From Cryptomeria japonica (Eukaryota; Streptophyta; Pinopsida; Cupressales; Cupressaceae), in contig NC_081406.1 of NCBI RefSeq assembly GCF_030272615.1, positions 232,242,396 to 232,306,395 of the forward strand: a DNA stretch of 64,000 nucleotides, given 5' to 3'. The position numbers and the translations under genes are program-made. Below are positions 33,755 to 44,049 of this stretch, in pieces. The first letter of the stretch is position 1. Each line of letters starts with the position of its first letter. The notes under the pieces were generated by a model. The model ran no database searches. It worked only from the letters and a program-made list of their open reading frames with translations, and was not told the origin of the DNA.

Positions 33755-34298
33755 TATCAACACTTCCTCTTAGCTAGGGAAGATAAAGTTACCATATCTA
33801 TCATCTCATTTCTTATGATGGTCAGGATTCCTTATGAGGTTTCATAATTTTACTCTACATAGGATTATACCATTCAAATATAAAGTATCACCTAAACACG
33901 TGATACAAGGGGTTAGTCATATTGTAATGACATGATATCACCTAAGCACGTGATATCAGTATTGCCTACACACGCAATACTTCAGGATAATCATATGAAA
34001 ATAATTAAACTTTCAACATATCCAAGTTGTGATAAGTGCACTAGCATTCTATTTCAAATGTAATATCACAACACAATCATGGCACATCCATGACATACCA
34101 GAGATCCTATCATGATAACTGGTTTGAACACCATAAGATCGTCACCTTATGATGTTCCCATACAAGTGTACAATATTTGAGAAGTCGTCACTTCTTGAAT
34201 ATGAACACAGGGGTTTACACCCATAGAAGTCCTAACACGGCAAAGAAGTTTACACATTAAACATCTTATTGATATGCAAGTATAGGTTACAAAACAGA

Positions 34299-35075
34299 CT
34301 ACCTTTCTATCATACCCAAACCTTTTCTGAAGTGATCAACCTTCACTCTGGAAAGGGGTTTTGTTAGAATATTTGCAGTCTGGTCTCCTGTATTCACATA
34401 CTCCAATTGGACCACACTTTTGTCTACCATATCTCGCACGTAATGGTATGGAATCTCAATATGCTTGGATCTATCATGGAACACTGGATTCACTGAAATT
34501 TTTATGCAGCTTTGATTGTCGCAATGGATAATATTAGGTTTCATAGAATCACCAAACAATCCCACAAGTAACTTTCTAAGCCACACTGCTTCTCGGGCAG
34601 CCATGGAGGCCACAATGTATTCGGCCTTGGTGGAATTTTGCGCTACAGAAGACTACTTTCTGCTGATCTAGGATATCATGGCTGATCCTAAACTGAAGCA
34701 ACACCCAGAGGTGCTTTTCCTGTCAGTCACACTTCCAGCCCAATCTGAATCTGTGAATCCGTGTAGATTAAGATCAACTTTCTCATACTTGAGACCAAGA
34801 TTTAAGGTGCCTTGTAAATATCTCATAATGTGTTTTACTGCAACCAGGTGTATCTCCTTTGGCTCACACATAAGCTGACTCAAAGCATTCACTGCATAGC
34901 AGATATTTGGCCTTGTATTTACCAGGTAAATAAGAGACCCAATCACCTACCTATACATGGTAGGATCTACCAGATCTTCATGATGATGTGGCTCCCTCTG
35001 AAGCCCAAGTTCTTGCATCAATCTCTTGACCTCCTCATCCAAGGTTGCCTCTGATGGATTGTCAGACTCCCTCTG
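34299..35075 (-). pseudogene. Copia RT C-terminus and RNase H
   Basis: Downward from about 35075: acidic linker, DPTMYR, stop (34947-34949), VIGSLIYLVNTRPNICYAV, MRYLQGTLNLGLKY, GFTDSDWAGSVTDRKSTSG (RNase H Asp retained), stops at 34668-34670 and 34653-34655, STKAEYIVASMAAREAVWLR, DNQSCIKIS, HDRSKHIEI, ANILTKPLSR. This is canonical Ty1/Copia order. The three in-frame stops are all TAG at sites where Trp (TGG) or Gln (CAG) is usual, so single transitions explain them. It encoded the end of reverse transcriptase and RNase H; it is dead now. Confidence 0.9.
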
Positions 35076-35076
35076 A

Positions 35077-37060
35077 ATGTTAATTTCTCCTCCTCTTTTG
35101 AAAAAATGTCTCCAACCACTCACTCAATCTCATAGCAGCAATTTCCAAGTTCTTCCTTCCTTGAATACAGTCTTTATTCAATCTTTCATCACCCTTTTGC
35201 TCCTTGATCCGTACCAGAAGCATTTTAAAGAGAGATTAATAATAGTTCAAGGGATCAAGCTACTTGTAGAGAAATAGACCAATGCTGGAAGCATACATGA
35301 TTCACTATTACCAATGTTATTGCATGAATTTATACCACACATAAAATTCATGATCATTAATCAAGGGTACAAACAAACAAATAAATACTTATCTCTTAAT
35401 TGTTGGTGTGAATTGTGCTAGACCTGTAGCTGTGATTCATCTTCACCGCCTTCAATGTTGCCATCCCATGCAACCAACCTCATAATTTCCGAAAACAGAG
35501 GCTCCCCAACTTCCAGCGATTGCCTCAGTTCACATGCCTTGCTAGAATGAAATTTCATACTGTTCAAATCTGTAATTTGTGTCCAAAGGCTCACACCAAC
35601 TATGGTCACAATCTCCTATGCTTAGCAAATGAGAATCGCTACTCAATCTTGAAGTGTCAAGCAATAAGAGGATCCCATGTCCCACAAACTCTGTCAATAC
35701 ACATGGCTTAATAAACCTATATTGTCATCCAACAACATAATGTAATATGGCTGCCAGAGTTAAGACATTCCATCGCTCAACAACATCTAAATATGATGCC
35801 AGTACTAGAAAACTCTAACAAGTACTCGTATAAATTGTTTTGCTTGCAAGACTTCACATTTTACGAATCTTCAATTGTTAAACCTCTCTGCAAATCTTTC
35901 ACCCCTGAACCTGATATATATATTTCACTATGCTATGTATAGGAAACTCATACCAAAGCCGCAGTATATATTTGAACTGCTGTATACTTAATATATCATC
36001 GATGTCCCATCTGGTCTTCTTTATGTCTTCGTCTATGGATTCAATTCAGATCTTAGAATCCTTACCTAATTTTACCAAGGGATAAATTTGCCTTCATATA
36101 CTTATGTCATAACAGTAAGTCAGATTTCTCCTTTTTTTTTTAATTTAAAAATTTGGGTAGGCGATAAACTTAATCATTCTTATCGATTCATCATACATTG
36201 ATAATTGTTTTCTATTTCACTACTGCTCCAAGACATTCCAAATACTCACGATTACTCCCTAGCAATCAGCAGTTTGGCAGCATCATAACCTTATATCGAT
36301 TAACAGTAAAAGTGTCCATCTTTGAATTTATATTTATCGATACTCCTGTAATTGTTGTCTCTGAAGGTCGTGATCAATGTATTTCATAGTCGTTTTGCTT
36401 AAAAGCCGAACTGCAAATTTGTCCGATTAAAGTAATTGATTTTTTATGTCGATATTCATGCTCATCCAATGCTTAATGATCAATCCAGACAATCAGATGC
36501 CTATCGTATCCAACCTTCCCGATGGTGAAGGATAATCGATATGCTGATTATGATCATATCTTGACAGCGTAGTTTATGATGTTATTTGGTCTTCCTCCAC
36601 GTGAATAATAATCAATGTGCTTCTGTCTGTTCCTTTAAAAACATATTTCGACAGTTATATGATATGTGCGGCAATGTAAACGTATTTGTATTCCTATGAA
36701 TCAGACTAGAAGGAAATCATGATTTTCCATTTGCCATATATCATCTCCAATGTCTTTTCACTGATGACCACCATTGAGTTCCGTAGCGATGGCCCTCACA
36801 CCATTGTCATATTCTCGGTAGTCAACAAACATGCCTATGCATCCGCGGCACAACAATTTCTAATAATATCATGATCATCAACCATTCCTTGATTTAAACC
36901 ATAAATATGATCACAAGGATTTTAAACTGCAGACCGGCCTAGAATTGAACTTGTTCTGATGCCATGTTCAATATAGCGCTAACCATTAGAAGAATTTTAA
37001 TGTTGAATATATGCTTTGCTATGAATTTTCCATAAAATTGAACAGCCTCAGGTTCGATTC
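35077..37060 (-). other. Copia internal DNA without recognisable gag/integrase
   Basis: About 2 kb where gag, protease, integrase and most of RT should be. No zinc knuckle, GKGY-type pre-integrase or DDE motif is visible. A frame near 35080-35250 (minus, KDCIQGRKNLEIAAMRLSEW) might be a gag remnant. The stretch 35418-35740 looks like exon-type sequence, including a GLN-rich end CTACAG|GT. The rest is AT-rich. Confidence 0.4.
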
Positions 37061-37078
37061 AACCTGGCTCTGATACCA
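37061..37078 (-). other. Copia primer-binding site
   Basis: The minus strand reads TGGTATCAGAGCCAGGTT directly next to the 5' LTR. It is complementary to the 3' end of plant initiator-Met tRNA, the usual primer in plant Copia elements. Confidence 0.95.
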
Positions 37079-38024
37079 TGTTAATATTGTTCAATTCTCA
37101 ATTCAATATGCAAGATATATTTCTATTATCTGATATGTATTATTTCATTCTTATTGTATATGTCTAACTATCTTCTTGCTTGTGGCAGATGAGAGGAGCA
37201 TTTAATATTTTCTATGTCCTATCTCACGAATACCACTTACTATAAGTATATGACAAGCAAGGCACGGTCAAGCAATGCCTTGACCGATCAAGACATTACT
37301 TGATCATGTCTTATTGTTAATACTGATAAACTGCATGTTACGTAAATGTCAATCGGTGTGGAGTATAACCGAAGATTATCGGTGTTTACCAAGCGCTACC
37401 ACCCGATAGTATATCAGTGGCTGTCAATGCTAACAGCTGATAGTTACCGATCAAGGCATTGCTTGACCGTGCCTTGTTGTTAATACTAATAAACTGCATG
37501 TTACGTAAATGTCAATCGGTGTGGAGTATAACCGAAGATTATCGGTGTTTACCAAGCGCTACCACCCGATAGTATATCGGTGGCTGTCAATGCTAACAGC
37601 CGATAGTTATCGGTGTGTTAGCTTTGACAACCGATAACTATAACTATCGGTGTAGACTAACACACCAATAACTATCGGTGACTAACATAATACTACACGA
37701 TATGCATTCGATATATACTATATGCACCCCGATATAATATGCAACCCGATCTAATGCAATCCGATAATATATTAATCGGAGTCATCATTATGTTAGATCG
37801 ATATTCATCTAGATACAAGATTCATTAGATAGATGAACATGAGGAAGATGCATAGTATGATTTAATCAATAGTTTGATCATATACAAATATAGAATGACT
37901 ATCAAGGATGATTCAATTGCTTGATGGTTTTATCATAGTTATCGATATGATAAATGATTGAATGAGAGACTTCATTTATCTCTCATTCAATCATTTATCT
38001 TACTGAAGCTATTATGCATTAACA
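37079..38024 (-). repeat. Copia 5' LTR (946 bp) with internal duplication
   Basis: Aligned to the 787-bp partner it carries an extra block of about 160-180 bp. The segment from the CAAGGCACGG hairpin through CGATAGTATATC is present twice (from about 37258 and from about 37448). The second unit begins with the opposite hairpin arm (CCGATCAAGGCATTGCTTG). The rest is highly similar. Confidence 0.85.
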
Positions 38025-38119
38025 CATTTAAGCATACAAATCAGACTGAAATCACAGACCAGCAAGCATTGAGTGTGTATGAAAAGTGTTTGACAATATC
38101 CCTTGAGAGCAAAACTACA

Positions 38120-41100
38120 TCGGATTAGACGAGGGATCTTACAAAAATGCTTGCAAGTTGGCATCACCCCTCTTCTTTCTCTTCACTCTGACTCTTTCAC
38201 CTTGCACTTGCAGATCCCGCTCTCACTCACACTATCAACTTCTTGTTGATTTGTTTTTGTGAGTGGAAATGAGGATAGAAGACAATTTTATAGAGTTTGT
38301 GGGGTTTGGGTGGCGCCTATAGGCCATTAGGGTTTGGTCTTGGGAACATAGTTCCTTTTTCTAATGTAAAAAGAATGATTTTTGCACTGTTTGAACACAA
38401 CAGACGCTTGGGCATCCTTGAGATGGTTGGAAGATTCCTGGGAGTCCTCCAGACATCTGTAGGACATCCCGGAGTCCCTGGTCTTGGAGACGGTATAGCT
38501 GTTGGTGGGGTGGCAAGGGGACATTCCCCCCAAGTTCTTGTGTACCAAAGATACCCCCGTCTTGAGAACATGAGGTTTTTTTGTTGGGGGGACACATCCT
38601 ATGGAACATTGCTTTTTCCTCATCATTGTGTTTGAAAATGAAATGAATGTACCTTTAGGGTGTAAGATCATTCAAGTGTTTTTGTTTTAACTCTTTTTTT
38701 CTTTTTTCTTTTCTTTCTTTTATTTTTCATTTCTCCAACTGCAGTTAAGTCTTAGTTGTGGGTCTTTCTAGGTACTTGGTTCATGAGTCCTCAACACTTG
38801 CCGAGTCTTATTGACTTTGAGGGAGTCTTGCAGTGTGTTGTTCAATATTGAAACTTTTCAAGAATTTTCTGTCTTGAAATTGTAACTGCTTTTATATGTT
38901 TTTGACAATTAGAGATGCACTTTCCCTCAAATGTTTTCTATTACATTAACTATTAATCTTTGGGCAAGTTCTCAAAATAAATTAATCCTTACTCTATGTT
39001 TGGAGCAATGATACTCTAGGTTAGTCAAATTATCAAAGTTGAGTTGGTTTATCGACTGAGGCCATGCTTGTGCTGCACAATCTTGTTGAATTTTTAAGCT
39101 ATATGCTATTGTACAGGTTAATTAGAATGCCTTTTCATTTACCCAAGCTAAGCAATGAATGGTTATGAGGTTGTGTAAGCCTATATTGTGTGTTTTGGTG
39201 GCATAGAGGTATAGATATAATATATTTCCTATGTTACACCAAGTTTTCGGTATGGTGACGGATTCTTTAACAGGACATTCTTTCAGGGACAATAGGAGAT
39301 GACTACTAAATAAAAGGGGAATTTAAAAAATATAGGAAAATTCAAATATTCGTAGGACAGAATTGATAAGGCATTCATTAGATACATTATAGAACCTAAT
39401 CACATAATAATAGAGCCGAACTGAGATTTTATATGAGAGTAAACACATAAAGTAACAAATGCTAATTTTTTTTCTTTCATTGTCAACAACATACATATAT
39501 ATTATTTAAAAATTACAACAAAATACCCAAAGGATGTGGTCAGTTATGTATGCAAATAAAAACATTACTTTCCCATCCAACATGGCCCGAAATTAGATTG
39601 GGTGTGCTGGACCTAGTGGAGTTGAGGGGCAGTGCCCCTTGTGGAGGGCAGTACCTATCACCCTCTCCCCATCATGATACAAGGCAAAATTTAGGTGTGG
39701 AGCCCCTACCACCAAGCAGAGGTTCTTGCATGTGGGACCACATAGACCTTAAAGACACGTCTTTTTTTTTTAATAATTTTGATTGATTTTAACCAAGCTC
39801 CAAGAGTCCTCCAAACCCTTTAAATTTTGTGGGTAAAAAACATTAGACTCTCAATAAGGACTTCCCGAGTAATTGTAACTCACCACATGTCATGGAAAAT
39901 TGCTCCCTATAAATCAATTGGCACATATTTATGAGTAGGGTCCTGCTGATAGGATTTGAAGTTGGGGAAAGCCTTTAAATGGGCCCTAGACAATAACTTT
40001 TTTTGAAATTATTATTTCTTTTTTCAATTATAAATTGTTTGCTCATGCAAAGTATCATTCATCTGACAGTGAGAAATATTGGAGTGAGATAATATGCATA
40101 GTATCATTCATCTGAGAGTTAGAAATATTGATGAAAGCATTACAACATAGATGCATATAAGCAAGATAATCTTTCCATGGCCATTGTGGTGCATATGAGT
40201 CAGATAATCTTTCCATGGCTGTTGTGGTGCCTTTAAAATGCAGTACATCAATTTTTGTTGAAGAATACACCATGTTATGCATGTCAAATCTAAAGTTCCA
40301 TCTTATTTTTCATCACCAAGATAAATAAAAAATACACTCTATGATGGTAGACGGTAGTGAGAAAGCATATGCTAAAAATTAACTGGGAAGCCCCTATTAA
40401 GAGCCCCATGCCTTTATCTTTTATTTTTTTTCCTTGAGTGTTTTTAAGTGGGGACGGTAGTGAGAAAGCATGTTTTAAAAATCAATTGTGAAGCCCTTAC
40501 ATGCTTTTAATATATATTTTTCTCTGAGTGTTTTTAAGTGAGAATGGCAAAAAACTTGCTGTATTTCTAGAATGTTTTGGCGATGGGTTTGCACAAAAAG
40601 GACGTAATGGTGGGGGATGTTTCTGAAGCGTCCTGTGTCCCTGGAATGTCCTTGTGTATAGCTAATATATAAATATGGTCAAATGTGCAGTCTGATGACT
40701 GCATAGACAAGAGTCCTGTGTATCAGAGCATCTTTCTGAAATTAAGGCCAGCAAATGAATGATATATTGTGTCCTTGATTTTTTGTTTTTGTTTTGAGTC
40801 GGGAGTTTTTTGCAAGATTGGCTTGGTCTTTTGAAGTGAAATGTGGCTTTTTCCGAGCTTTGCATTTTGTTAAAAACCTCCTTAAATGAACGAGAGCTAT
40901 TCCATAAGAGTTACCTCTAGCAATGCAAAAAGAAAGTTGAATAAATTTTAGTTACCCCATGATTTGGTGCTGACATTTACTCAATGAAAGTAAAAATGGT
41001 AAACCTAATCTGGTCGATGCCCATTTCTGTAGTTTAACTGAAAATGAAAGACTCAAAACTAATTTTAGTTTTTACACTGCTTGCTTAATTTAATGTTTCC

Positions 41101-41344
41101 CTTCCTAGATTGCATTTTGTGTTCTGTCTCTATCCTTTTTCCCACAATAACATCTCTTGTAATTCCTTTGAGGGTGCACAAAGTCGATTTTCATGGTTGA
41201 ACTGATGGATATTCTGTCACTCGACGACATTTCATGCTTTCAGAAGACCTCTCGTTACCATCAGTGCAGCATACACCTTATTGATTTTGTTGGCGAGTCA
41301 AGAGATGTAGGGGTGATATAACTAAATCTCTAGTGATACTGCAG
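38120..41344 (+). other. LSM7 intron DNA, no gene seen
   Basis: Mostly AT-rich single-copy-like sequence. It includes GC-richer islets at about 38390-38610 and 39590-39730, which look like old repeats, and short local duplications (40045/40099 CATTCATCTGA; 40170/40205 AGATAATCTTTCCATGGC; 40355/40455 GTAGTGAGAAAGCAT). No coding motif was recognised. It ends TGATACTGCAG before the next exon. Confidence 0.5.
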
Positions 41345-41397
41345 ATCAAGATGATCCTCTCAAGACTTCTGATCAGATGACACCTCTTGGTCTAATT
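41345..41397 (+). CDS. LSM7: LSM7 exon (between Sm1 and Sm2)
   Basis: This 53-nt exon lies between TACTGCAG and GTAAGTTC, both good splice signals. With the G carried over from the previous exon it encodes DQDDPLKTSDQMTPLGLI. It matches the LSM7 stretch with the acidic DDPLKT segment, typical of LSM7, and the start of the Sm2 motif. It ends in phase 0. The neighbouring exon is only 344 bp downstream, so this intron is ordinary in size, unlike the 25.5-kb one upstream. An alternative acceptor at 41331 would break the frame. Confidence 0.93.
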
Positions 41398-41741
41398 GTA
41401 AGTTCTTTGCATCTCTCAAGCAAATATATACATTTCCAATTTCCAACATAAACTAGCAATAATAAGTAGATAAACAAACACTTAAATATTTCCGATGGAT
41501 CTCCTAACCTGGCTTTAGGAATCAACGTTATTTAATTTATAGCTCTTTCCCTGTTTAATCAGTGTTAAATGTGGTCATATCCTAGAGAGTTCTTTCATTT
41601 TGTAGAATGATGTTTGTTTGGAAGGGAATTATGGAACATTCTGGTGACATTTCTTAATGTTGTTTATTAAATCTTTGTGCTCTGTCTTTCTAGATTGCTA
41701 CATGCCTACATTATTGTCCTGTGTGTGTTAAACTTTGACAG

Positions 41742-41840
41742 GTTTGTAGAGGGACTGCTGTTATGCTTGTTGCACCAACAGATGGAACTGATGAGATTGC
41801 AAATCCATTTGTTCAAACTGATGCTGCTTCATTGAATTAA
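41742..41840 (+). CDS. LSM7: LSM7 last exon (Sm2 motif and C-terminus)
   Basis: The acceptor CTTTGACAG at 41733-41741 opens a 99-nt exon: VCRGTAVMLVAPTDGTDEIA, then NPFVQTDAASLN and stop TAA (41838-41840). The Sm2 motif (I/V-C-R-G-x), which contacts RNA, and the strand-5 segment that pairs with the neighbouring Lsm subunit are intact. This strongly identifies LSM7. Together the three exons give 72 codons of a protein normally near 100 residues; the start lies outside the window. A possible poly(A) signal AATAAA is at 42262-42267. Confidence 0.95.
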   Translation, partial: VCRGTAVMLVAPTDGTDEIANPFVQTDAASLN

Positions 41841-44049
41841 AAATGTATTTTGATAAATGGGAAATAGAATCTTGCAAAGTGTTCTTCGCTCTTTTGTACA
41901 AAGCAAGACATTTTGTTTTCAAAATGCTACGCAATAGCAAAGTTAGCAATCATTTTGTGGTTCTACTACCCTAACGGATTGAAAGGCAACATCTTTGGAT
42001 TGGAAATCTTTTCCCCTGCAAAGTTCAAATGTGAATGGAAAACTAAGACTGCATAGTATAGAGTTTTTCACTATTCAAGACAGCAGTCCACGGTATTACG
42101 AAGATTAAAGAATATATATAACTACGATTTACATGTAAGTATTGTTTGTCAAACTTTCTTTCCACGAATTGCTACTTTTGAGGAAAAATAGATATGCTTT
42201 GGTAGTTGATGGTTTGTTTTGAGGAAAAATCATCAGCACGATGCCAGGGACATGAATGAGGAATAAATCTGAGATGGAAATTTATTCTCTAGTAGCATAC
42301 CAAATTCTTGACTATAATGAGTTGTACGAATGTAAACATATTCGTGTGGGCCTATTCTAATCATTAGTGATCACCAATTACATTTATTAAGTTCCTGAAA
42401 CAGTTTGGCAAATAGAAGTACACTTACATTTGATGTAAGACCTTCCATTTTGTAAATTTTAGTATTGTATGGTGATGGGGTCTAATAATACTCTTAATAA
42501 GATGTAATTACTTACTATCAAAGAGTTGTTTCTTGGGGTTAAAATTTGGGAAGAAATCTATGTTTACATTGAATGGAAAACACTAAAAAGATTATATAAA
42601 TATTGATAAAGTTAAATTTTATTAATTGGATAAGGGCTGAATCCTAAGTCAACGCACAAACCAAGGATGCCTAAGAGAACATCCCAAAAGATAAGGAACA
42701 TAAATAGAGAGTGAAGGCAGGTCATAAGTCTTAAGACCTCTCATTGGAGTCTACACAAAACAAATATAACACAAGCAATTAAATTATTACCCAAACACTT
42801 CACTTGTGATTGCATAATCCTCCTTATCTTTATCAAACTTCCTCCTGTTTATCTTTCTTCGAAGGACTTGTAGACTAGTGGTTATTGCATAATCCTCCTT
42901 ATCTTTATGATTTGCTAAAACTTACTCTTGTTTATCTTTCTTTGAAGGACTTGTAGACTAGTGGTTGTTGGTTTGAGTCTTGGTTATAAAATAGTTTTTT
43001 TGTTAATATATTTTATGACAATTTTTTAATTCATAAAACTATTAGCATAAAAGCTGAGAATTGTGTAGTTGGATTGGTTGAGAGATACTTGTGAGGGGAT
43101 TTTAATTCAATGTGGTAGATTTAAATGTTTGAATTCTTGCAATGAAATAAATTGAACAAGAGAGGAATTTTTTTTTAAATACTCGAGAATAATAAGCTAC
43201 TCGAAAAGGGGTAAATCTCTAAAAGTCTCCAAGGAGAGCACAATTTGTTATGTGATAATAAACTAACCACTAACTCCTTTATATACCCTTTCTTATGTTT
43301 TGGATATCATCTAGAGTGACTAAGAAACTTCAATATCTAAATAAGAATATAATAATGATCATATAATTTAATTAAAAGGTAGCCCCATTTCGTCTACTCA
43401 TAAGCCTAAGCACGCTATAGGATTAAGGGGGTTGCATACCTCTCTCTTCAAAGGAGCATTGTTCTCAATGTTGGTCATGGATGTTTTTTCCCACAATCTT
43501 CATCTTCTCGTGTGGCATTCCCAATAGACAAATTCTTCCACTAAATGAGATACACAATGATTGTTCTAATCTTGAACTTGTTTGTGCATGTATGTAGAAT
43601 TAACTCTAGATTCAAGATGATTCTTTCATCTAGCTTTGGTAATAACGCTTGTGTAGGAATTTCGTCAACTTATAACTTTCTTTTAATAGAAACATGGATA
43701 TTAGATGTATCTTTATTGTTAGAGGTAGCTCAAGCTTGTAGGCTACACTACCTATCTTAGATACAAAATTCAATACGAACCATAATATTTTGGTGACAAC
43801 TTGTTATTCTTTGTTTGTTTCTTTTAGGATGTGTGCTTATAAGCTTACAATCTCAAGAAAACTCAATCAACTGCTTCAAAACTCCTTCAACTACGGTATT
43901 GGTCAATTGTTTCCTTCTATTTTATGTCATAGCCAAATTTTCCTTGAGTCTTGATTGCACCTATTGTTGATGATTCATGTGGACTTCCACAAATTGAACT
44001 CTTGGTAGTCCCCTTCAATGATGATGTGATAGATGTAGGAGGATATCCA
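41841..44049. other. Downstream of LSM7: UTR and intergenic DNA
   Basis: No coding motif is recognised. 42825-42985 holds a tandem duplication of about 75-80 bp (ATTGCATAATCCTCCTTATC... GAAGGACTTGTAGACTAGTGG, twice). 43160-44049 is AT-rich and probably includes the 3' part of the following Gypsy relic, but no LTR ends could be set. Confidence 0.4.

Larger units (their letters stand above)
28355..38024 (-). mobile_element. Ty1/Copia element with both LTRs, TSD CATTT
   Basis: LTRs at 28355-29141 (3') and 37079-38024 (5') share TGTTAAT..ATTAACA ends. Perfect CATTT copies flank the whole element (28350-28354 and 38025-38029). A primer-binding site adjoins the 5' LTR, and a polypurine tract adjoins the 3' LTR. 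Without the 3.8-kb unit nested at 29715-33508 (plus its TSD) it is about 5.9 kb. Only the C-terminal RT and RNase H of pol remain. Gag, protease and integrase are not recognisable, so it is defective. Confidence 0.92.
22654..38119 (+). mobile_element. 3' LTR of Gypsy D, interrupted twice
   Basis: It starts TGTAATGTCCCC after the polypurine tract. LTR text runs 22654-23890, resumes at 28186-28354 after a 4.3-kb unit (TSD GTATG), and resumes again at 38030 after the Copia element (TSD CATTT). A plausible end is AAAACTACA at 38119, by analogy with ACTACA at 20054. Own length would be about 1.5 kb. The end is an inference; another candidate ACA lies at 38143. Confidence 0.55.
15809..41344 (+). 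other. 25.5-kb LSM7 intron packed with retrotransposons
   Basis: The donor GTATT follows CTCAGAG and the acceptor CTGCAG precedes ATCAAG at 41345; joining them completes the Asp codon (G|AT) of LRDQDDPLKT. Between them lie a truncated giant-LTR copy, two solo LTR-type units, a Gypsy gag-protease with its LTR, and a Copia element with a further unit inside it. At least three rounds of insertion are visible from target duplications (GTATG, CATTT, GGACA). Confidence 0.88.

Noticed and set aside
38297-38671. ORFs of 112 and 114 codons on opposite strands
   Set aside because: They overlap in a GC-richer islet of the LSM7 intron, show no domain, and motifs like GGACATCCC recur nearby (40600), suggesting an old repeat.
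15743-41840. LSM7 match as a processed pseudogene
   Set aside because: The three coding pieces are separated by introns with proper splice signals and matching phases, so it is not a retrocopy.
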